The notes: generated from the sequence alone by a model not told the origin. 64,000 bases of DNA from Janibacter massiliensis (GCF_900289115.1 NZ_LT985196.1:1744080-1808079), one strand, 5' to 3'; positions 1-10,495 are shown, counted from the first letter of the stretch. A program made the numbers and translations.

Positions 1-66
1 CCGCCGCGGCCGCGCGATCCTCCCCCTCTCTTTGCGTGGGCAGCATCAGATGTGAATAAGAGGCAG
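1..66 (+). other. Degenerate Illumina Nextera adapter (assembly artefact)
   Basis: Positions 34-66 match the Nextera read-1 transposase adapter at 28 of 33 bases; the last 19 bases (48-66) are the mosaic end with two substitutions. Positions 26-33 (ctctcttt) match the S502 i5 index at 7 of 8 bases, and 1-25 loosely resemble the P5 oligo, in the correct order P5, index, adapter. Genomic sequence begins at 67, in the middle of a transposase reading frame. The adapter sequences are from memory. I infer read-through kept at a contig end, which is common where a repeated IS breaks an assembly. Confidence 0.85.
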
Positions 67-537
67 CCAGCTCCCCCGCACGGGAGCGCTCGTAGCGCAC
101 CGCGGTGCTCTTGGACGAGCGGAACACCTGCCCGGTCACCGGGTCACGGTCACGCAGGTAGGGCACGCGGTGCCGGCGCAGGACCGCGCTGACCGTGCGG
201 GCCGGGATCCCCAGCTCCGCACCGATCCAGTCGGGTCCCGGACGCTGGGCCGCGCGCAGCGCCAGCACCCGTTCCTCCACCACCGCCGGGGTGCGCCGCG
301 GGCACGACCGCGGCCGGGAGGACCGATCCACCAGACCCGCAGGCCCCTGGGACCGGTACCGCGCCACCCACCGGTGAGCGCACTGCCGGGAGATCCCCAG
401 CTCTCTCTGGCCACGTGCGCCACCGGCCGGCCATGGTCGATGACCCGCTCGATCAGCAACCGGTGGCCGTGGACGTTCAGACGAGCATTAGCGTGGGCCA
501 CGAGGGCCTCCTTCGGTTTCGTGAAGACGTCAGACAT
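67..537 (-). pseudogene. IS481-family transposase, N-terminal part, frameshifted
   Basis: Translation from ATG at 537 gives an N-terminal helix-turn-helix region with NARLNVHGHRLLIERV and GRPVAHVARE, typical of actinobacterial IS481 transposases. The frame then breaks. Removing one CT from the (CT)4 run at 401-408 restores LGISRQCAHRWVARYRS, followed by PAGLVDRSSRPR, RRTPAVVEERVLALR, GPDWIGAELGIPARTVS and YERSRAGEL up to the adapter junction. The DDE catalytic core would lie beyond 67 and is not present. The frameshift may be a real slippage mutation, or an error, since it lies about 330 bases from a contig end. Confidence 0.8.
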
Positions 538-608
538 CTCCACCCAACCGGGGAGGCTCCTCCCATTCCCCACCGGGGCCAGTGTCACCAACCTCTCTGC
601 CGGGTACA
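67..608 (-). mobile_element. IS481-family insertion sequence, 5' part only
   Basis: The stretch holds the beginning of an IS481-type transposase read on the minus strand. Its upstream end is at about 608, where the minus strand begins TGTACCCGGCAGAGAGG, a TGT-starting end plausible as the terminal inverted repeat. The other end is not seen, because the sequence runs into adapter at 66. No target duplication can be checked. The element stops 2 bases before the -10 box used by trpC, so it borders or partly forms that promoter. Confidence 0.7.
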
Positions 609-610
609 CC

Positions 611-616
611 TAGACT
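611..616 (+). promoter_or_regulatory. -10 box of trpC (leaderless type)
   Basis: TAGACT fits the actinobacterial TANNNT -10 and ends 7 nt before the trpC ATG, so the transcript would start at or next to the start codon. It lies just outside the IS end at 608, and any -35 contacts would fall inside the IS. No good TTGACA is seen there. Confidence 0.55.
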
Positions 617-623
617 CCGGACC

Positions 624-1415
624 ATGCCCACAGTCCTCGACGACATCATCGTCGGCGTCCGGGAGGACCTCGAGCGGCGCCGTGCCGCCGCCCCCCGAGC
701 CGATCTCGAGGCGCGCTGCGCACAGCAGCCGCCCGCCCGGCCCGTGTTGGACGCCCTCGCGGGCCCCGGGATCGGGTTGATCGCCGAGGTGAAGCGCCGC
801 AGCCCGAGCAAGGGCGACATCGCGGACATCCCCGACCCCGCGGCCCTCGCGGCGACCTATGCGGCAGCGGGCGCGACGGTCGTGAGCGTCCTCACCGAGG
901 AGCGCCGGTTCGGCGGCAGCCTCGCCGATCTCGACGCCGTCCGTGCCGCGGTCGAAACCCCGGTGCTGCGCAAGGACTTCGTCGTCGAGGACGACCAGGT
1001 CATCGAGGCGCGCGCCCACGGTGCCGACATCGTCCTGCTCATCGTCGCGGCCCTGGCCGACGTGGACCTCGATCGGCTCCTGCGGCTGACGGAGGAGCTG
1101 GGCATGACCGCCCTCGTCGAGGTGCACGACGAGGAGGAGACCCGCCGGGCGGTCGACGCCGGCGCCCGCGCCATCGGCGTCAACGCCCGGGACCTCAAGA
1201 CCCTCGAGGTCCACCCGGCGACCTTCGCCCGGCTCCGACCCCTCGTGCCGGACGGCATCGTCACCGTCGCCGAGTCGGGCATCCGGGGGGCCGCGGACGC
1301 CGCCCGGTTCGCCGCGGAGGGCGCCGATGCGCTGCTCGTCGGTGAGGCCCTCGTCACCGACGGCGACCCGGCGACCGCGGTCCGGGCGATCATGGCGGCG
1401 GGTGGGCGCGCGTGA
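624..1415 (+). CDS. trpC: Indole-3-glycerol phosphate synthase
   Basis: A 263-residue (beta/alpha)8 enzyme that closes the ring of CdRP to indole-3-glycerol phosphate in cytosolic tryptophan synthesis. Visible family motifs are [12 protein letters not shown] (about 53-64, catalytic Glu and Lys), [42 protein letters not shown] and ALLVGEAL. Length is normal. ATG 624 is chosen over in-frame codons from 582 because homology starts at [11 protein letters not shown] and a leaderless -10 box lies 7 nt upstream. The stop overlaps the trpB GTG by 4 bp. No trpE, trpG or trpD is seen; upstream is an IS fragment and the contig end. Confidence 0.97.
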   Translation: MPTVLDDIIVGVREDLERRRAAAPRADLEARCAQQPPARPVLDALAGPGIGLIAEVKRRSPSKGDIADIPDPAALAATYAAAGATVVSVLTEERRFGGSLADLDAVRAAVETPVLRKDFVVEDDQVIEARAHGADIVLLIVAALADVDLDRLLRLTEELGMTALVEVHDEEETRRAVDAGARAIGVNARDLKTLEVHPATFARLRPLVPDGIVTVAESGIRGAADAARFAAEGADALLVGEALVTDGDPATAVRAIMAAGGRA

Positions 1416-2698
1416 GCGAGCAGATCCCCGGCCGGTTCGGCCGGTTCGGCGGCAGGTACGTGCCCGAGGCACTCATCCCGGCGCTCGAGGAGCTCGACGA
1501 GGCCCGCCTCAAGGCCGCGGTCGACCCCGAGTTCACCGCGGAGCTCGCCGAGCTCCAGCGCTCCTACATCGGGCGCCCGAGCATCATCACCGAGGTACCG
1601 CGGTTCGCCGCGCACTGCGGCGGCGCCCGCGTCGTCCTCAAGCGCGAGGACCTCAACCACACCGGCTCGCACAAGATCAACAACGTCATCGCCCAGGCCC
1701 TCCTCACCCGCCGGATGGGCAAGCGGCGGGTCATCGCGGAGACCGGGGCCGGTCAGCACGGGGTCGCGACCGCGACGGCGGCCGCGCTCTTCGGGCTCGA
1801 GTGCACGATCTACATGGGCAAGGTCGACACCGAGCGTCAGGCGCTCAACGTCGCCCGGATGCGGATGCTCGGCGCCGAGGTCGTCGCCGTCGAGCACGGC
1901 AGCGCGACCCTCAAGGACGCGATCAACGAGGCCCTCCGGGACTGGGTGACGAACGTCGACCACACCCACTACGTGCTCGGGACGGTGACGGGGCCGCACC
2001 CGTTCCCCGAGATGGTGCGCGACTTCCACAAGGTTATCGGCGAGGAAGCAGCCGACCAGGTCCGCGCGCTCGCCGGACGGCTGCCGGACGCCGTCGTCGC
2101 GTGCGTCGGCGGGGGCTCGAACGCGATGGGGATCTTCCATCGGTTCGTCCCCGAGGAGTCCGTCCGGCTCATCGGCGTAGAGGCCGGCGGAGCAGGGGTC
2201 GGGACCGGACGGCACGCCGCGCGCTTCGCGACGGCGGAGCCGGGCGTCCTCCACGGGGCGATGAGCTACCTCATGCAGGACCGGGACGGCCAGACCCTCG
2301 AGACCCACTCGGTGAGCGCCGGCCTGGACTACCCGAGCGTCGGACCCGAGCACAGCCACCTGCGGGACACCGGCCGGGCCGAGTACCGGTACGCGACGGA
2401 CGAGCAGGCGATGGAGGCCTTCCGCCTGCTGTGCCGCACCGAGGGCATCATCCCGGCGATCGAGTCGGCCCACGCGCTCGTCGGGGCCATGGAGGTCGGT
2501 CGCGAGCTCGGGCCCGAGGGGCTCGTCCTGGTCAACCTCTCCGGGCGCGGCGACAAGGACATGCACACGGCCGCGGAGTGGTTCGGGCTCGTCGAGCCGG
2601 GGGACCCGGACCGGCCTGCCGCCGGGACGACCGTCGACGGGGGAGCGGAGGACGCCGCCGTCGACGGTCCGGCGGCGGACGAGGGGGTCCAGGCATGA
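1412..2698 (+). CDS. trpB: Tryptophan synthase beta chain
   Basis: A 428-residue PLP enzyme joining indole to serine, working as an alpha2beta2 complex with TrpA. The PLP lysine is K88 in [18 protein letters not shown] (110-117) and the phosphate-binding GGGSN (233-237) are intact. The GTG start overlaps the trpC stop (GTGA) and the stop overlaps trpA (ATGA), so translation is probably coupled. About 30 C-terminal residues after EWFGLVEPG are rich in Ala, Asp, Gly and Pro; they are not part of the usual fold of about 400 residues and are probably a disordered tail. Confidence 0.98.
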   Translation: MSEQIPGRFGRFGGRYVPEALIPALEELDEARLKAAVDPEFTAELAELQRSYIGRPSIITEVPRFAAHCGGARVVLKREDLNHTGSHKINNVIAQALLTRRMGKRRVIAETGAGQHGVATATAAALFGLECTIYMGKVDTERQALNVARMRMLGAEVVAVEHGSATLKDAINEALRDWVTNVDHTHYVLGTVTGPHPFPEMVRDFHKVIGEEAADQVRALAGRLPDAVVACVGGGSNAMGIFHRFVPEESVRLIGVEAGGAGVGTGRHAARFATAEPGVLHGAMSYLMQDRDGQTLETHSVSAGLDYPSVGPEHSHLRDTGRAEYRYATDEQAMEAFRLLCRTEGIIPAIESAHALVGAMEVGRELGPEGLVLVNLSGRGDKDMHTAAEWFGLVEPGDPDRPAAGTTVDGGAEDAAVDGPAADEGVQA

Positions 2699-3507
2699 CG
2701 ACGGTCGCGCAGACCCTCCAGCGGTGCCACGAGGAGGACCGCGCCGCGCTCATCGGGTACCTGCCGGTCGGCTATCCCGACGTCGAGACCTCGATCGCGG
2801 CGATGGTCGCGCTCGCGGAGGCCGGCTGCGACATCGTCGAGATCGGTGTGCCCTACAGCGACCCCCTCATGGACGGTGCCGTCATCCAGCGCGCCGTCAC
2901 GGAGGCGCTCGCCCGGGGCGTGCGGGTCGACGACGTCTTCGCCGCGACGCGAGCGGTCCGTGACGCCGGCGCGCCGCCCCTGGTGATGTCCTACTGGAAC
3001 CTCGTCCTGCGCCGCGGGGTCGACCGCTTCGCGGCGGACCTCTCCGCGCACGGGGGGGCCGGTCTCATCACGCCCGACCTCGTGCCCGACGAGGCGGGGG
3101 AGTGGATCGCCGCGTCCGACACCCACGACCTCGAGCGGATCTTCCTCGTCGCCCCGAGCTCCACCCCGGAACGGCTGGCGAAGGTCACCGACGCCTGCCG
3201 TGGGTTCGTCTACGTCGCCTCGACGATGGGCGTCACCGGGGCCCGGGCCGAGGTCGGCACCGCGGCTCCCGAGCTCGTCGGGCGGGTGCGCGAGGTCACC
3301 GACCTCCCGCTGTGCGTCGGGCTCGGCGTGTCGACCCGGGAGCAGGCGGCGGAGGTCGCCTCCTTCGCGGACGGGGTCATCGTCGGCTCGGCGCTCGTGT
3401 CCTGCCTCGTCGACGTGGAACCCCAGGCGGGTCTCGAGGCGTTGAGGGAGCTGACGAGGGAGCTGGCCGCCGGGGTCCGCTCCGGACGAGGCGCAGGAGC
3501 GACGTGA
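2695..3507 (+). CDS. trpA: Tryptophan synthase alpha chain
   Basis: A 270-residue TIM-barrel lyase that splits indole-3-glycerol phosphate and channels indole to TrpB. Both catalytic acids are at the canonical positions: E49 in EIGVPYSDP and D60 in [30 protein letters not shown] and CVGLGVS are also present. ATG 2695 lies in the ATGA overlap with trpB. The TGA stop at 3505-3507 shares its last base with the next gene's ATG, so the DoxX-like gene is in the same operon. Confidence 0.98.
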   Translation: MTTVAQTLQRCHEEDRAALIGYLPVGYPDVETSIAAMVALAEAGCDIVEIGVPYSDPLMDGAVIQRAVTEALARGVRVDDVFAATRAVRDAGAPPLVMSYWNLVLRRGVDRFAADLSAHGGAGLITPDLVPDEAGEWIAASDTHDLERIFLVAPSSTPERLAKVTDACRGFVYVASTMGVTGARAEVGTAAPELVGRVREVTDLPLCVGLGVSTREQAAEVASFADGVIVGSALVSCLVDVEPQAGLEALRELTRELAAGVRSGRGAGAT

Positions 3508-3986
3508 TGACGACCGAACGCCGGGAGCGGGTGCTCGACCTCGTCGGGCTGCTTGCGCGACTCGTCCTCGGCGGTGTCCTCATCGTCGCCGGGGCGCTCA
3601 AGGTCGGCAACCCCCTCGGGTCCGCCCGCGCGGTCCAGGCCTACCGGCTCCTGCCGTTCGAGGTCGCCGAGGTCGTCGGCTACGCGCTGCCGTACGTCGA
3701 GATCGTCCTCGGCGTGCTGCTCGTGCTGGGGCTGTTCACCCGGGCGAGCGCGCTCCTCGGCGCGCTGCTCATGATCGCCTTCATCATCGGCATCGGTTCC
3801 GCGTGGGCGCGGGGCCTGTCGATCGACTGCGGCTGCTTCGGCGGGGGCGGGGCCGTCGCCGAGGGCGAGACGAAGTACGGCTCCGAGATCGCCCGGGACG
3901 TCGTCTTCGCCCTGTGCGGGCTGTGGCTCGTCTGGCGGCCCCGCGCTCTTCTCAGCCTCGAGCGCCGGGTGTTCGGCGCAGCCTGA
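3507..3986 (+). CDS. MauE/DoxX-family membrane protein
   Basis: A 159-residue protein with four predicted membrane helices (about 10-30, 52-77, 80-98 and 125-145). The DCGCFG motif at 107-112 marks the MauE-like branch of the DoxX superfamily. MauE-type proteins are linked to periplasmic disulfide chemistry. Here the next gene encodes a membrane-anchored DsbA-like protein, so I infer that the pair exchanges thiol electrons, with Cys108/Cys110 as candidates. The start is ATG 3507 (TGATG with trpA); GTG 3504 directly before is an alternative. The pairing is seen; the redox partnership is inference. Confidence 0.85.
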   Translation: MTTERRERVLDLVGLLARLVLGGVLIVAGALKVGNPLGSARAVQAYRLLPFEVAEVVGYALPYVEIVLGVLLVLGLFTRASALLGALLMIAFIIGIGSAWARGLSIDCGCFGGGGAVAEGETKYGSEIARDVVFALCGLWLVWRPRALLSLERRVFGAA

Positions 3987-4027
3987 ACCCATCGACCACG
4001 ACCCGTCACGAGACGCAGGAGAACCAC

Positions 4028-4870
4028 ATGTCTTCGACCCCGAACGACCGCAAGGCGAAGGCCCAGGCCGCCGCGAAGGTCGACCACGGCGGCGGCCCGA
4101 ACAGGATCCTCGTCGCCGGCCTCGTCGCCGTCGTCGCGCTCGCTGCGATCATCGCCGGGACGATCTTCGCCACCCGCTCCGGCAGCGGGGGTGGTGGCGG
4201 GGGTGCCCAGGCGCTGCCCACCGGCACCGAGCGCGGCGAGGGCATCGTCGTCAACGCCGACGAGGTCAAGGGCAAGGACGTGCCGACCGTCGACGTGTAC
4301 GAGGACTTCCGCTGCCCGGTCTGCAAGGTGTACGAGGTGGGCCTGGGCAAGACGACGCAGGAGCTCGCGGAGGAGGGGAAGATCAAGCTCGTCGTCCACC
4401 TGAAGACCGTCATCGACTCCAGCCTCGGTGGCGATGCCTCGAAGGTGGCAGCGAGCACGGCGGTCTGCGCGGCCGAGCAGGGCAAGTGGTTCGAGTACCA
4501 CGAAGCACTCTTCGCCAAGCAGGACCCGCAGGAGGGTCCGTTCGCCGACGGGGCTTTCGGCGAGGCCGCGCAGGAGGCAGGCATCACCGGCGCCGACCGC
4601 GTCGCCTTCGACCAGTGCGTGGCGGACCAGCGCTACACCGACTACGTCGAGTCCGTCGACGACGCGTCCTCGAAGCGCGGGATCAACGCCACGCCGGTCA
4701 TCGTCGTCAACGGCACGCCGTACAACTGGGCGAGCACCGTCAACGGCGGGGACCAGCAGAACCCGCAGTTCGACACCGAGAAGTACGCGAAGGTCCTCAC
4801 GAGCGGCAAGGTTGCTCCGGAGGAGGTCAACGACCAGATGCAGAAGGACATGGCCGCGGCCCAGGGCTGA
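4028..4870 (+). CDS. DsbA-like membrane-anchored thiol oxidoreductase
   Basis: A 280-residue protein: short cytoplasmic N-terminus, one membrane helix (about 27-48), a Gly-rich linker (51-60), then a thioredoxin-fold DsbA domain (Thioredoxin_4 type). The active site is CPVC (96-99) in DFRCPVC and the cis-Pro lies in NATPVIVVNG (P223). C147 and C197 could form a second disulfide, as in other actinobacterial DsbA-like proteins. It probably oxidises or isomerises exported proteins. The SD AGGAG lies about 8 nt before ATG 4028. It follows the MauE/DoxX gene by 41 bp in the same direction. Confidence 0.9.
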   Translation: MSSTPNDRKAKAQAAAKVDHGGGPNRILVAGLVAVVALAAIIAGTIFATRSGSGGGGGGAQALPTGTERGEGIVVNADEVKGKDVPTVDVYEDFRCPVCKVYEVGLGKTTQELAEEGKIKLVVHLKTVIDSSLGGDASKVAASTAVCAAEQGKWFEYHEALFAKQDPQEGPFADGAFGEAAQEAGITGADRVAFDQCVADQRYTDYVESVDDASSKRGINATPVIVVNGTPYNWASTVNGGDQQNPQFDTEKYAKVLTSGKVAPEEVNDQMQKDMAAAQG

Positions 4871-4901
4871 GGCCGCCCCACCCGCCGCACGGCGTCACCC
4901 G

Positions 4902-4907
4902 TAGGGT
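4902..4907 (+). promoter_or_regulatory. -10 box of lgt (leaderless type)
   Basis: TAGGGT is followed by 6 nt and the lgt GTG. There is no SD between box and start, consistent with a leaderless mRNA. Confidence 0.5.
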
Positions 4908-4913
4908 GGCGCC

Positions 4914-5795
4914 GTGCTGCTGCCCCCGGCCTCCATCCCCAGCCCCACCGCGGGCGTGTACTTCCTCGGACCGGTCCCCCTGCGGGGCTACGCGTTGTGC
5001 ATCGTCGCCGGGATCGTCCTCGCCGTCTGGATCACCGACCGCCGCCTCGTCGCCCGCGGTGCCCACCCGGGCGGCGCGGTCGATCTTGCGTTCTGGGCCG
5101 TCCCCTTCGGCATCCTCGGCGGGCGCCTCTACCACCTCATCACCACACCGGAGCCCTACTTCGGGGCAGGTGGCAATCCGCTCGACGCGGTGAAGCTGTG
5201 GAACGGCGGGCTCGGCATCTGGGGCGCGGTGGCGCTCGGTGCGCTCGGGGTCTGGCTCGGGTGCCGGCGCTCGGGCGTCCGGTTCCTCGACGCCGCGGAT
5301 GCCGCCGCGCCGGGCGTCGCGCTCGCCCAGGGCATCGGCCGGTGGGGCAACTGGTTCAACAACGAGCTCTACGGCGAGCGGACGGACCTGCCGTGGGGGC
5401 TCGTCATCCACCAGTGGGACTCGCGACTGGGGCGGGCGGTCATCGACGCGAACGGCGAGCCGGTCGTCCTCGGCACCTTCCACCCGACATTCCTCTACGA
5501 GTCGGTGTTCTGCATCCTCCTCGGGCTCGGCCTCCTCCTGCTCGACCGCCGAGCTGCGCTGCCGCGCGGCGCGATGACCGGGCTCTATGTCGCCGGGTAC
5601 CCCGTCGGCCGGATCGTCGTCGAGGCGATGCGGACCGACGAGGCGAACACGATCCTCGGCCTGCGGGTGAACATCTGGACCTCGGTGATCGTGTTCGCGC
5701 TCGGGTGCTGGATCATCTGGTGGGCCCACCGCCGTGCCAGTCGGACCGAGGTCGACCATCGTCCAGATGGTGAGATTTCGACGTTCACATCGTAA
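4914..5795 (+). CDS. lgt: Prolipoprotein diacylglyceryl transferase
   Basis: A 293-residue polytopic membrane enzyme that moves diacylglycerol from phosphatidylglycerol to the lipobox Cys of prolipoproteins. The Lgt signature [13 protein letters not shown] is at 142-154, the conserved His is in GGRLYHLI (about 74), and the C-terminal region [15 protein letters not shown] is typical. Likely clients in this window are the lipoproteins LivK (C23) and the Rieske protein (C41). GTG 4914 is chosen because it directly follows a leaderless-type -10 box and gives the expected N-terminus before the first helix. Confidence 0.96.
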   Translation: MLLPPASIPSPTAGVYFLGPVPLRGYALCIVAGIVLAVWITDRRLVARGAHPGGAVDLAFWAVPFGILGGRLYHLITTPEPYFGAGGNPLDAVKLWNGGLGIWGAVALGALGVWLGCRRSGVRFLDAADAAAPGVALAQGIGRWGNWFNNELYGERTDLPWGLVIHQWDSRLGRAVIDANGEPVVLGTFHPTFLYESVFCILLGLGLLLLDRRAALPRGAMTGLYVAGYPVGRIVVEAMRTDEANTILGLRVNIWTSVIVFALGCWIIWWAHRRASRTEVDHRPDGEISTFTS

Positions 5796-5814
5796 AACGG
5801 CCCTCTGCTACCCT
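5780..5814 (+). promoter_or_regulatory. Candidate gltB promoter and operator
   Basis: In the 152-bp lgt-gltB gap, TACCCT (5809-5814) is a reasonable -10 box that would give a leader of about 125 nt. Upstream, ttcacatcgtaaa is a near-palindrome (TTCAC, 3-nt spacer, GTAAA; one mismatch) that could bind a regulator. Both are weak single observations. Confidence 0.25.
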
Positions 5815-5947
5815 TCGCTCATCGCGGCCACCGGTGTCCGCGCCTGCCGCTGACCCGCGGCGTCCGCAGTACCCCCACGACCGCAGCACGGACCTCCGTC
5901 GACCCCTGACGGCGGTGCGGCACGCACGAGCAAGGACGGTGATCGAG

Positions 5948-8900
5948 ATGACCACCCGGTTCTCCGCACTCCCCGCCGATCACGGCCTCTACCGGCGCGA
6001 GAACGAGCACGACGCGTGCGGTGTCGCCATGGTCGCGACGATGCGCGGGCACGCCGGTCACGACATCGTCGACCACGCGCTCACCGCCCTGCTCAACCTC
6101 GACCACCGGGGCGCCACCGGCGCAGACCCGCTCGTCGGTGACGGCGCGGGCATCCTCACCCAGGTGCCCGACCGCTTCCTGCGCGAGGTGTTCGCCGAGC
6201 TCGGCACGCAGCTGCCGGAGGCCGGTGCGTACGTCGTCGGCAACGGGTACCTGCCCCAGGACGGCGACGAGCGCTGGATCGCCTGCGAGCGGTTCGCCTC
6301 CATCGCGCAGGAGGAGGGCCTGAACGTCCTCGCGTGGCGCGACCTGGCGGTGGAGGACGGCATCGTCGGGCAGGCCGCCCGGGACTGCATGCCCCACTTC
6401 GCCCAGGTCGTCCTCGTGCCCCGGGACGACGCGGTCCGCGGGCTGGAGCTCGAGCGGCTGGCGTTCGTCACCCGCAAGCGGGCCGAGCGGGAGTGCGAGC
6501 TCTACTTCCCCTCGATGTCGAGCCGGACGATCGTCTACAAGGGCATGCTCACCCCGGGCCAGCTCGAGCACTTCTACGCCGACCTGCAGGACGAGCGGTT
6601 CGAGACCTCGTTGGCGCTCGTGCACTCGCGCTTCTCGACGAACACCTTCCCGAGCTGGCCGCTGAGCCACCCGTACCGGCTCATCGCGCACAACGGCGAG
6701 ATCAACACCGTCAAGGGCAACCGGAACTGGATGCACGCCCGCGAGTCCCAGCTCGCCAGCGACGCCATCCCCGGTGACCTCTCGCGGCTCTCGCCGATCT
6801 GCACGCCGGGCGCGAGCGACTCGGCCTCCTTCGACGAGGTCCTTGAGCTGCTCCACCTCGGCGGACGGTCGCTGCCGCACTCGGTCCTCATGATGATCCC
6901 GGAGGCGTGGGAGAACCACGCCACCATGGACGCCGACCGGCGCGCCTTCTACGAGTTCCACTCGATGTTCATGGAGCCGTGGGACGGACCGGCCTGCGTC
7001 ACGTTCACCGACGGCTCCCTCGTCGGCGCGGTGCTCGACCGCAACGGCCTCCGTCCCGGCCGGTACTGGGTCACCCAGGACGGTCTCGTGGTCCTCGCCT
7101 CCGAGGCCGGGGTCCTCGACCTGGAGCCGACGGACGTCGTCGAGAAGGGTCGGCTCGCGCCCGGCCGGATGTTCCTCGTCGACACCGTCGAGGGGCGGAT
7201 CGTGCCGGACGAGGAGGTCAAGGGAGAGCTCGCCGAGCAGCAGCCCTACGGGGAGTGGCTCGAGAAGGGCCTCACGCACCTGGACGCCCTGCCGGACCGG
7301 GAGCACATCCTCCACACCGCGAAGTCCGTCGCCCGTCGCCAGCAGACCTTCGGCTACACCGAGGAGGAGCTCAAGGTCATCATCGCGCCGATGGCGCAGA
7401 CCGGGGGAGAGGCCCTCGGGTCGATGGGGACCGACACGCCGCTCGCCGTCCTGTCCGACAAGCCGCGTCTCGTCTTCGACTACTTCACGCAGCTGTTCGC
7501 GCAGGTGACCAACCCTCCCCTCGACGCGATCCGCGAGGAGCTCGTCACCTCGCTCGGCACCGTCATCGGCCCGGAGGGCAACCTCCTGGGGGCCGGCCCC
7601 GAGCACTGCCGGCAGATCGTCCTGCCCTTCCCGGTCATCGACAACGACGACCTGGCCAAGATCGTCCACATCAACGCAGACGGTGACCAGCCGGGGTACG
7701 CGACGACGGTCGTGCGAGGGACCTACCTCGTCGACGGCGGCGAAGCCTCCCTGCGCGCTCGCCTGAACGAGATCTTCGCGGAGGTCGACGCCGCGATCGC
7801 CGACGGGACCCGGTTCGTCGTCCTGTCCGACCGGGACTCCGACCGCGAGCACGCGCCGATCCCCTCGCTGCTCCTGACGAGCGCGGTGCACCACCACCTC
7901 ATCCGGCAGAAGACCCGCACCCAGGTCGGACTCCTCGTGGAGGCCGGCGACGTGCGCGAGGTCCACCACGTCGCCCTCCTCGTCGGCTACGGCGCTGCGG
8001 CGGTCAACCCCTACCTGGCGATGGAGTCGGCCGAGGACCTCGTCCGTTCCGGCCTCATCAAGGACATCACGGGCGACCAGGCGGTCCGCAACGTCATCAA
8101 GGCCCTCGGCAAGGGCGTGCTCAAGGTCATGTCGAAGATGGGCATCTCCACCGTGGCCTCGTACCGCGGCGCCCAGGTCTTCGAGGCGATCGGCCTCTCC
8201 CAGGCGCTCGTCGACGAGTTCTTCACGGGCACGGTCTCGCAGCTGGGCGGTATCGGGCTGGACGTCATCGCGGCCGAGACCGAGGCGCGCCACCGGGCCG
8301 CGTACCCCATCGACGGTCAGCAGCTCTCGCACCGAAAGCTCGCGATCGGCGGCGAGTACAAGTGGCGCCGCGAGGGCGAGCCGCACCTGTTCGACCCGGA
8401 GACGGTCTTCCGGCTCCAGCACAGCACGCGCAACCGTCGCTACGACATCTTCAAGCAGTACACCCGCCGGGTCGACGAGCAGTCCGAGCGCCTGATGACG
8501 CTGCGGGGTCTCTTCGAGCTCGTCGGCGACGGTCGCGAGCCGATCAGCGTCGACGAGGTCGAGCCCGTCTCCGAGATCGTCAAGCGGTTCAACACCGGTG
8601 CGATGAGCTACGGCTCGATCAGCCGCGAGGCCCACGAGACGCTCGCCGTCGCGATGAACCGGCTCGGTGGCCGGTCGAACACCGGCGAGGGCGGCGAGGA
8701 CCTCGAGCGGCTCATGGACCCGACCCGCCGCAGCGCGATCAAGCAGGTCGCCTCGGGCCGCTTCGGCGTGACCTCGGTGTACCTGACGAACGCCGACGAC
8801 ATCCAGATCAAGATGGCCCAGGGCGCCAAGCCCGGCGAGGGCGGCCAGCTGCCCGGGCACAAGGTGTACCCGTGGGTGGCGCGCACCCGGCACAGCACGC

Positions 8901-10495
8901 CGGGCGTGGGGCTCATCTCGCCCCCGCCGCACCACGACATCTACTCGATCGAGGACCTCGCCCAGCTCATCCACGACCTGAAGAACGCCAACCCCTCGGC
9001 GCGGGTCCACGTCAAGCTCGTGTCCGAGATCGGGGTCGGGACGGTCGCCGCCGGCGTGAGCAAGGCGCACGCCGACGTCGTCCTCGTCTCGGGCCACGAC
9101 GGTGGGACGGGCGCCTCGCCGCTCACCTCGCTCAAGCACGCAGGTGGCCCGTGGGAGCTCGGCCTGGCCGAGACCCAGCAGACGCTCGTCCTCAACGGGC
9201 TGCGCGACCGGATCGTCGTCCAGGTCGACGGGCAGATCAAGACCGGCCGCGACGTCGTGGTCGCCGCCCTTCTGGGCGCCGAGGAGTTCGGCTTCGCGAC
9301 CGCCCCGCTCGTCGTCAGCGGCTGCATCATGATGCGCGTCTGCCACCTCGACACCTGTCCCGTCGGCGTCGCCACGCAGAACCCGGAGCTGCGCGCCCGG
9401 TACTCGGGCAAGCCCGAATTCGTCGAGACGTACTTCGAGTACATCGCCGAAGAGGTCCGCGAGCACCTGGCGGCGCTCGGCTTCCGGTCGATCGAGGAGG
9501 CGGTCGGTCAGGTCGCGGCCCTCGACATCGCCAAGGCGGTCTCGCACTGGAAGGCCTCCGGCCTCGACCTCGCGCCGATCCTTGCCGAGGCGACCCCGGC
9601 GGAGGGCCAGGACCGGTACTGCACCCAGCCGCAGGACCACGGCCTCGAGCGGGCGCTCGACCACGAGCTCATCGCCCTGGCCCGCCCCGCCCTCGACGAC
9701 GGCGCTCCGGTGACGGGGACCCTCGCGGTCCGCAACGTCAACCGGACCGTCGGCACGATGCTCGGCCACGAGGTGACCAAGCGCTACCCCGAGGGCCTGC
9801 CCGACGGGACGATCGACCTCACGCTCACGGGCACCGCGGGCCAGTCGTTCGGCGCATTCCTGCCCAAGGGCGTCACGCTGCGCCTCGTCGGCGACGCGAA
9901 CGACTACGTCGGCAAGGGCCTGTGCGGCGGTCGCGTCATCGTCCGCCCGCAGGACGACGGTCGGCTCGTGGCCGAGGAGAACGTCGTCGCCGGCAACGTC
10001 ATCGGCTACGGCGCGACGACCGGTGAGATCTTCCTGCGCGGCATCGCCGGCGAGCGCTTCTGCGTCCGCAACTCGGGCGCGACCGCGGTCGTCGAGGGCA
10101 TCGGCGACCACGGCTGCGAGTACATGACCGGGGGCGAGGTCGTCATCCTCGGCCGGACCGGGCGGAACTTCGCAGCCGGCATGTCCGGGGGCGTGGCCTA
10201 CGTCCTCGACCTCGACGCGGACCTGGTCAACCCTGAGCTCGTCGACATCCAGGGCCTGCGCCCGTCCGACGTCGAGCGGGCCCGCGAGCTGCTCGAGGCG
10301 CACGTGGAGCACACCGGTTCGAGCCTGGCGCAGTCCCTGCTGGCCGACTGGCCCACCGCGGCCGCGCGCTTCTCGCTCGTGCTCCCGCGCGACTACCAGC
10401 GGGTCCTCGACGTCCGCGCCGCGGCGCAGGCAGAGGGGCTCGACATCGATGGAACCGAGGTCTGGGACCGGATCATGGAGGCTTCCCGTGGCTGA
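5948..10495 (+). CDS. gltB: Glutamate synthase (NADPH), large subunit
   Basis: A 1515-residue cytosolic enzyme that makes two glutamates from glutamine and 2-oxoglutarate. Order: class II glutamine amidotransferase with nucleophile C24 exposed after a 23-residue propeptide ([10 protein letters not shown]); central domain; FMN/2-oxoglutarate domain ([26 protein letters not shown]); 3Fe-4S cysteines in [15 protein letters not shown]; and the C-terminal GXGXG beta-helix. ATG 5948 is preferred over in-frame codons from 5834 because it places the nucleophile after a normal propeptide and has AAGGA at 5932-5936. It overlaps gltD by 8 bp. Confidence 0.97.
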   Translation: MTTRFSALPADHGLYRRENEHDACGVAMVATMRGHAGHDIVDHALTALLNLDHRGATGADPLVGDGAGILTQVPDRFLREVFAELGTQLPEAGAYVVGNGYLPQDGDERWIACERFASIAQEEGLNVLAWRDLAVEDGIVGQAARDCMPHFAQVVLVPRDDAVRGLELERLAFVTRKRAERECELYFPSMSSRTIVYKGMLTPGQLEHFYADLQDERFETSLALVHSRFSTNTFPSWPLSHPYRLIAHNGEINTVKGNRNWMHARESQLASDAIPGDLSRLSPICTPGASDSASFDEVLELLHLGGRSLPHSVLMMIPEAWENHATMDADRRAFYEFHSMFMEPWDGPACVTFTDGSLVGAVLDRNGLRPGRYWVTQDGLVVLASEAGVLDLEPTDVVEKGRLAPGRMFLVDTVEGRIVPDEEVKGELAEQQPYGEWLEKGLTHLDALPDREHILHTAKSVARRQQTFGYTEEELKVIIAPMAQTGGEALGSMGTDTPLAVLSDKPRLVFDYFTQLFAQVTNPPLDAIREELVTSLGTVIGPEGNLLGAGPEHCRQIVLPFPVIDNDDLAKIVHINADGDQPGYATTVVRGTYLVDGGEASLRARLNEIFAEVDAAIADGTRFVVLSDRDSDREHAPIPSLLLTSAVHHHLIRQKTRTQVGLLVEAGDVREVHHVALLVGYGAAAVNPYLAMESAEDLVRSGLIKDITGDQAVRNVIKALGKGVLKVMSKMGISTVASYRGAQVFEAIGLSQALVDEFFTGTVSQLGGIGLDVIAAETEARHRAAYPIDGQQLSHRKLAIGGEYKWRREGEPHLFDPETVFRLQHSTRNRRYDIFKQYTRRVDEQSERLMTLRGLFELVGDGREPISVDEVEPVSEIVKRFNTGAMSYGSISREAHETLAVAMNRLGGRSNTGEGGEDLERLMDPTRRSAIKQVASGRFGVTSVYLTNADDIQIKMAQGAKPGEGGQLPGHKVYPWVARTRHSTPGVGLISPPPHHDIYSIEDLAQLIHDLKNANPSARVHVKLVSEIGVGTVAAGVSKAHADVVLVSGHDGGTGASPLTSLKHAGGPWELGLAETQQTLVLNGLRDRIVVQVDGQIKTGRDVVVAALLGAEEFGFATAPLVVSGCIMMRVCHLDTCPVGVATQNPELRARYSGKPEFVETYFEYIAEEVREHLAALGFRSIEEAVGQVAALDIAKAVSHWKASGLDLAPILAEATPAEGQDRYCTQPQDHGLERALDHELIALARPALDDGAPVTGTLAVRNVNRTVGTMLGHEVTKRYPEGLPDGTIDLTLTGTAGQSFGAFLPKGVTLRLVGDANDYVGKGLCGGRVIVRPQDDGRLVAEENVVAGNVIGYGATTGEIFLRGIAGERFCVRNSGATAVVEGIGDHGCEYMTGGEVVILGRTGRNFAAGMSGGVAYVLDLDADLVNPELVDIQGLRPSDVERARELLEAHVEHTGSSLAQSLLADWPTAAARFSLVLPRDYQRVLDVRAAAQAEGLDIDGTEVWDRIMEASRG

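Noticed and set aside
67-80. Biological truncation of the IS at its left edge
   Set aside because: Transposase homology runs right up to base 67 and the following 66 bases are adapter, so the break is technical.
582-623. Upstream start for trpC giving 14 more residues
   Set aside because: The added part lies across the IS end and the -10 box and has no homology; ATG 624 fits the family.
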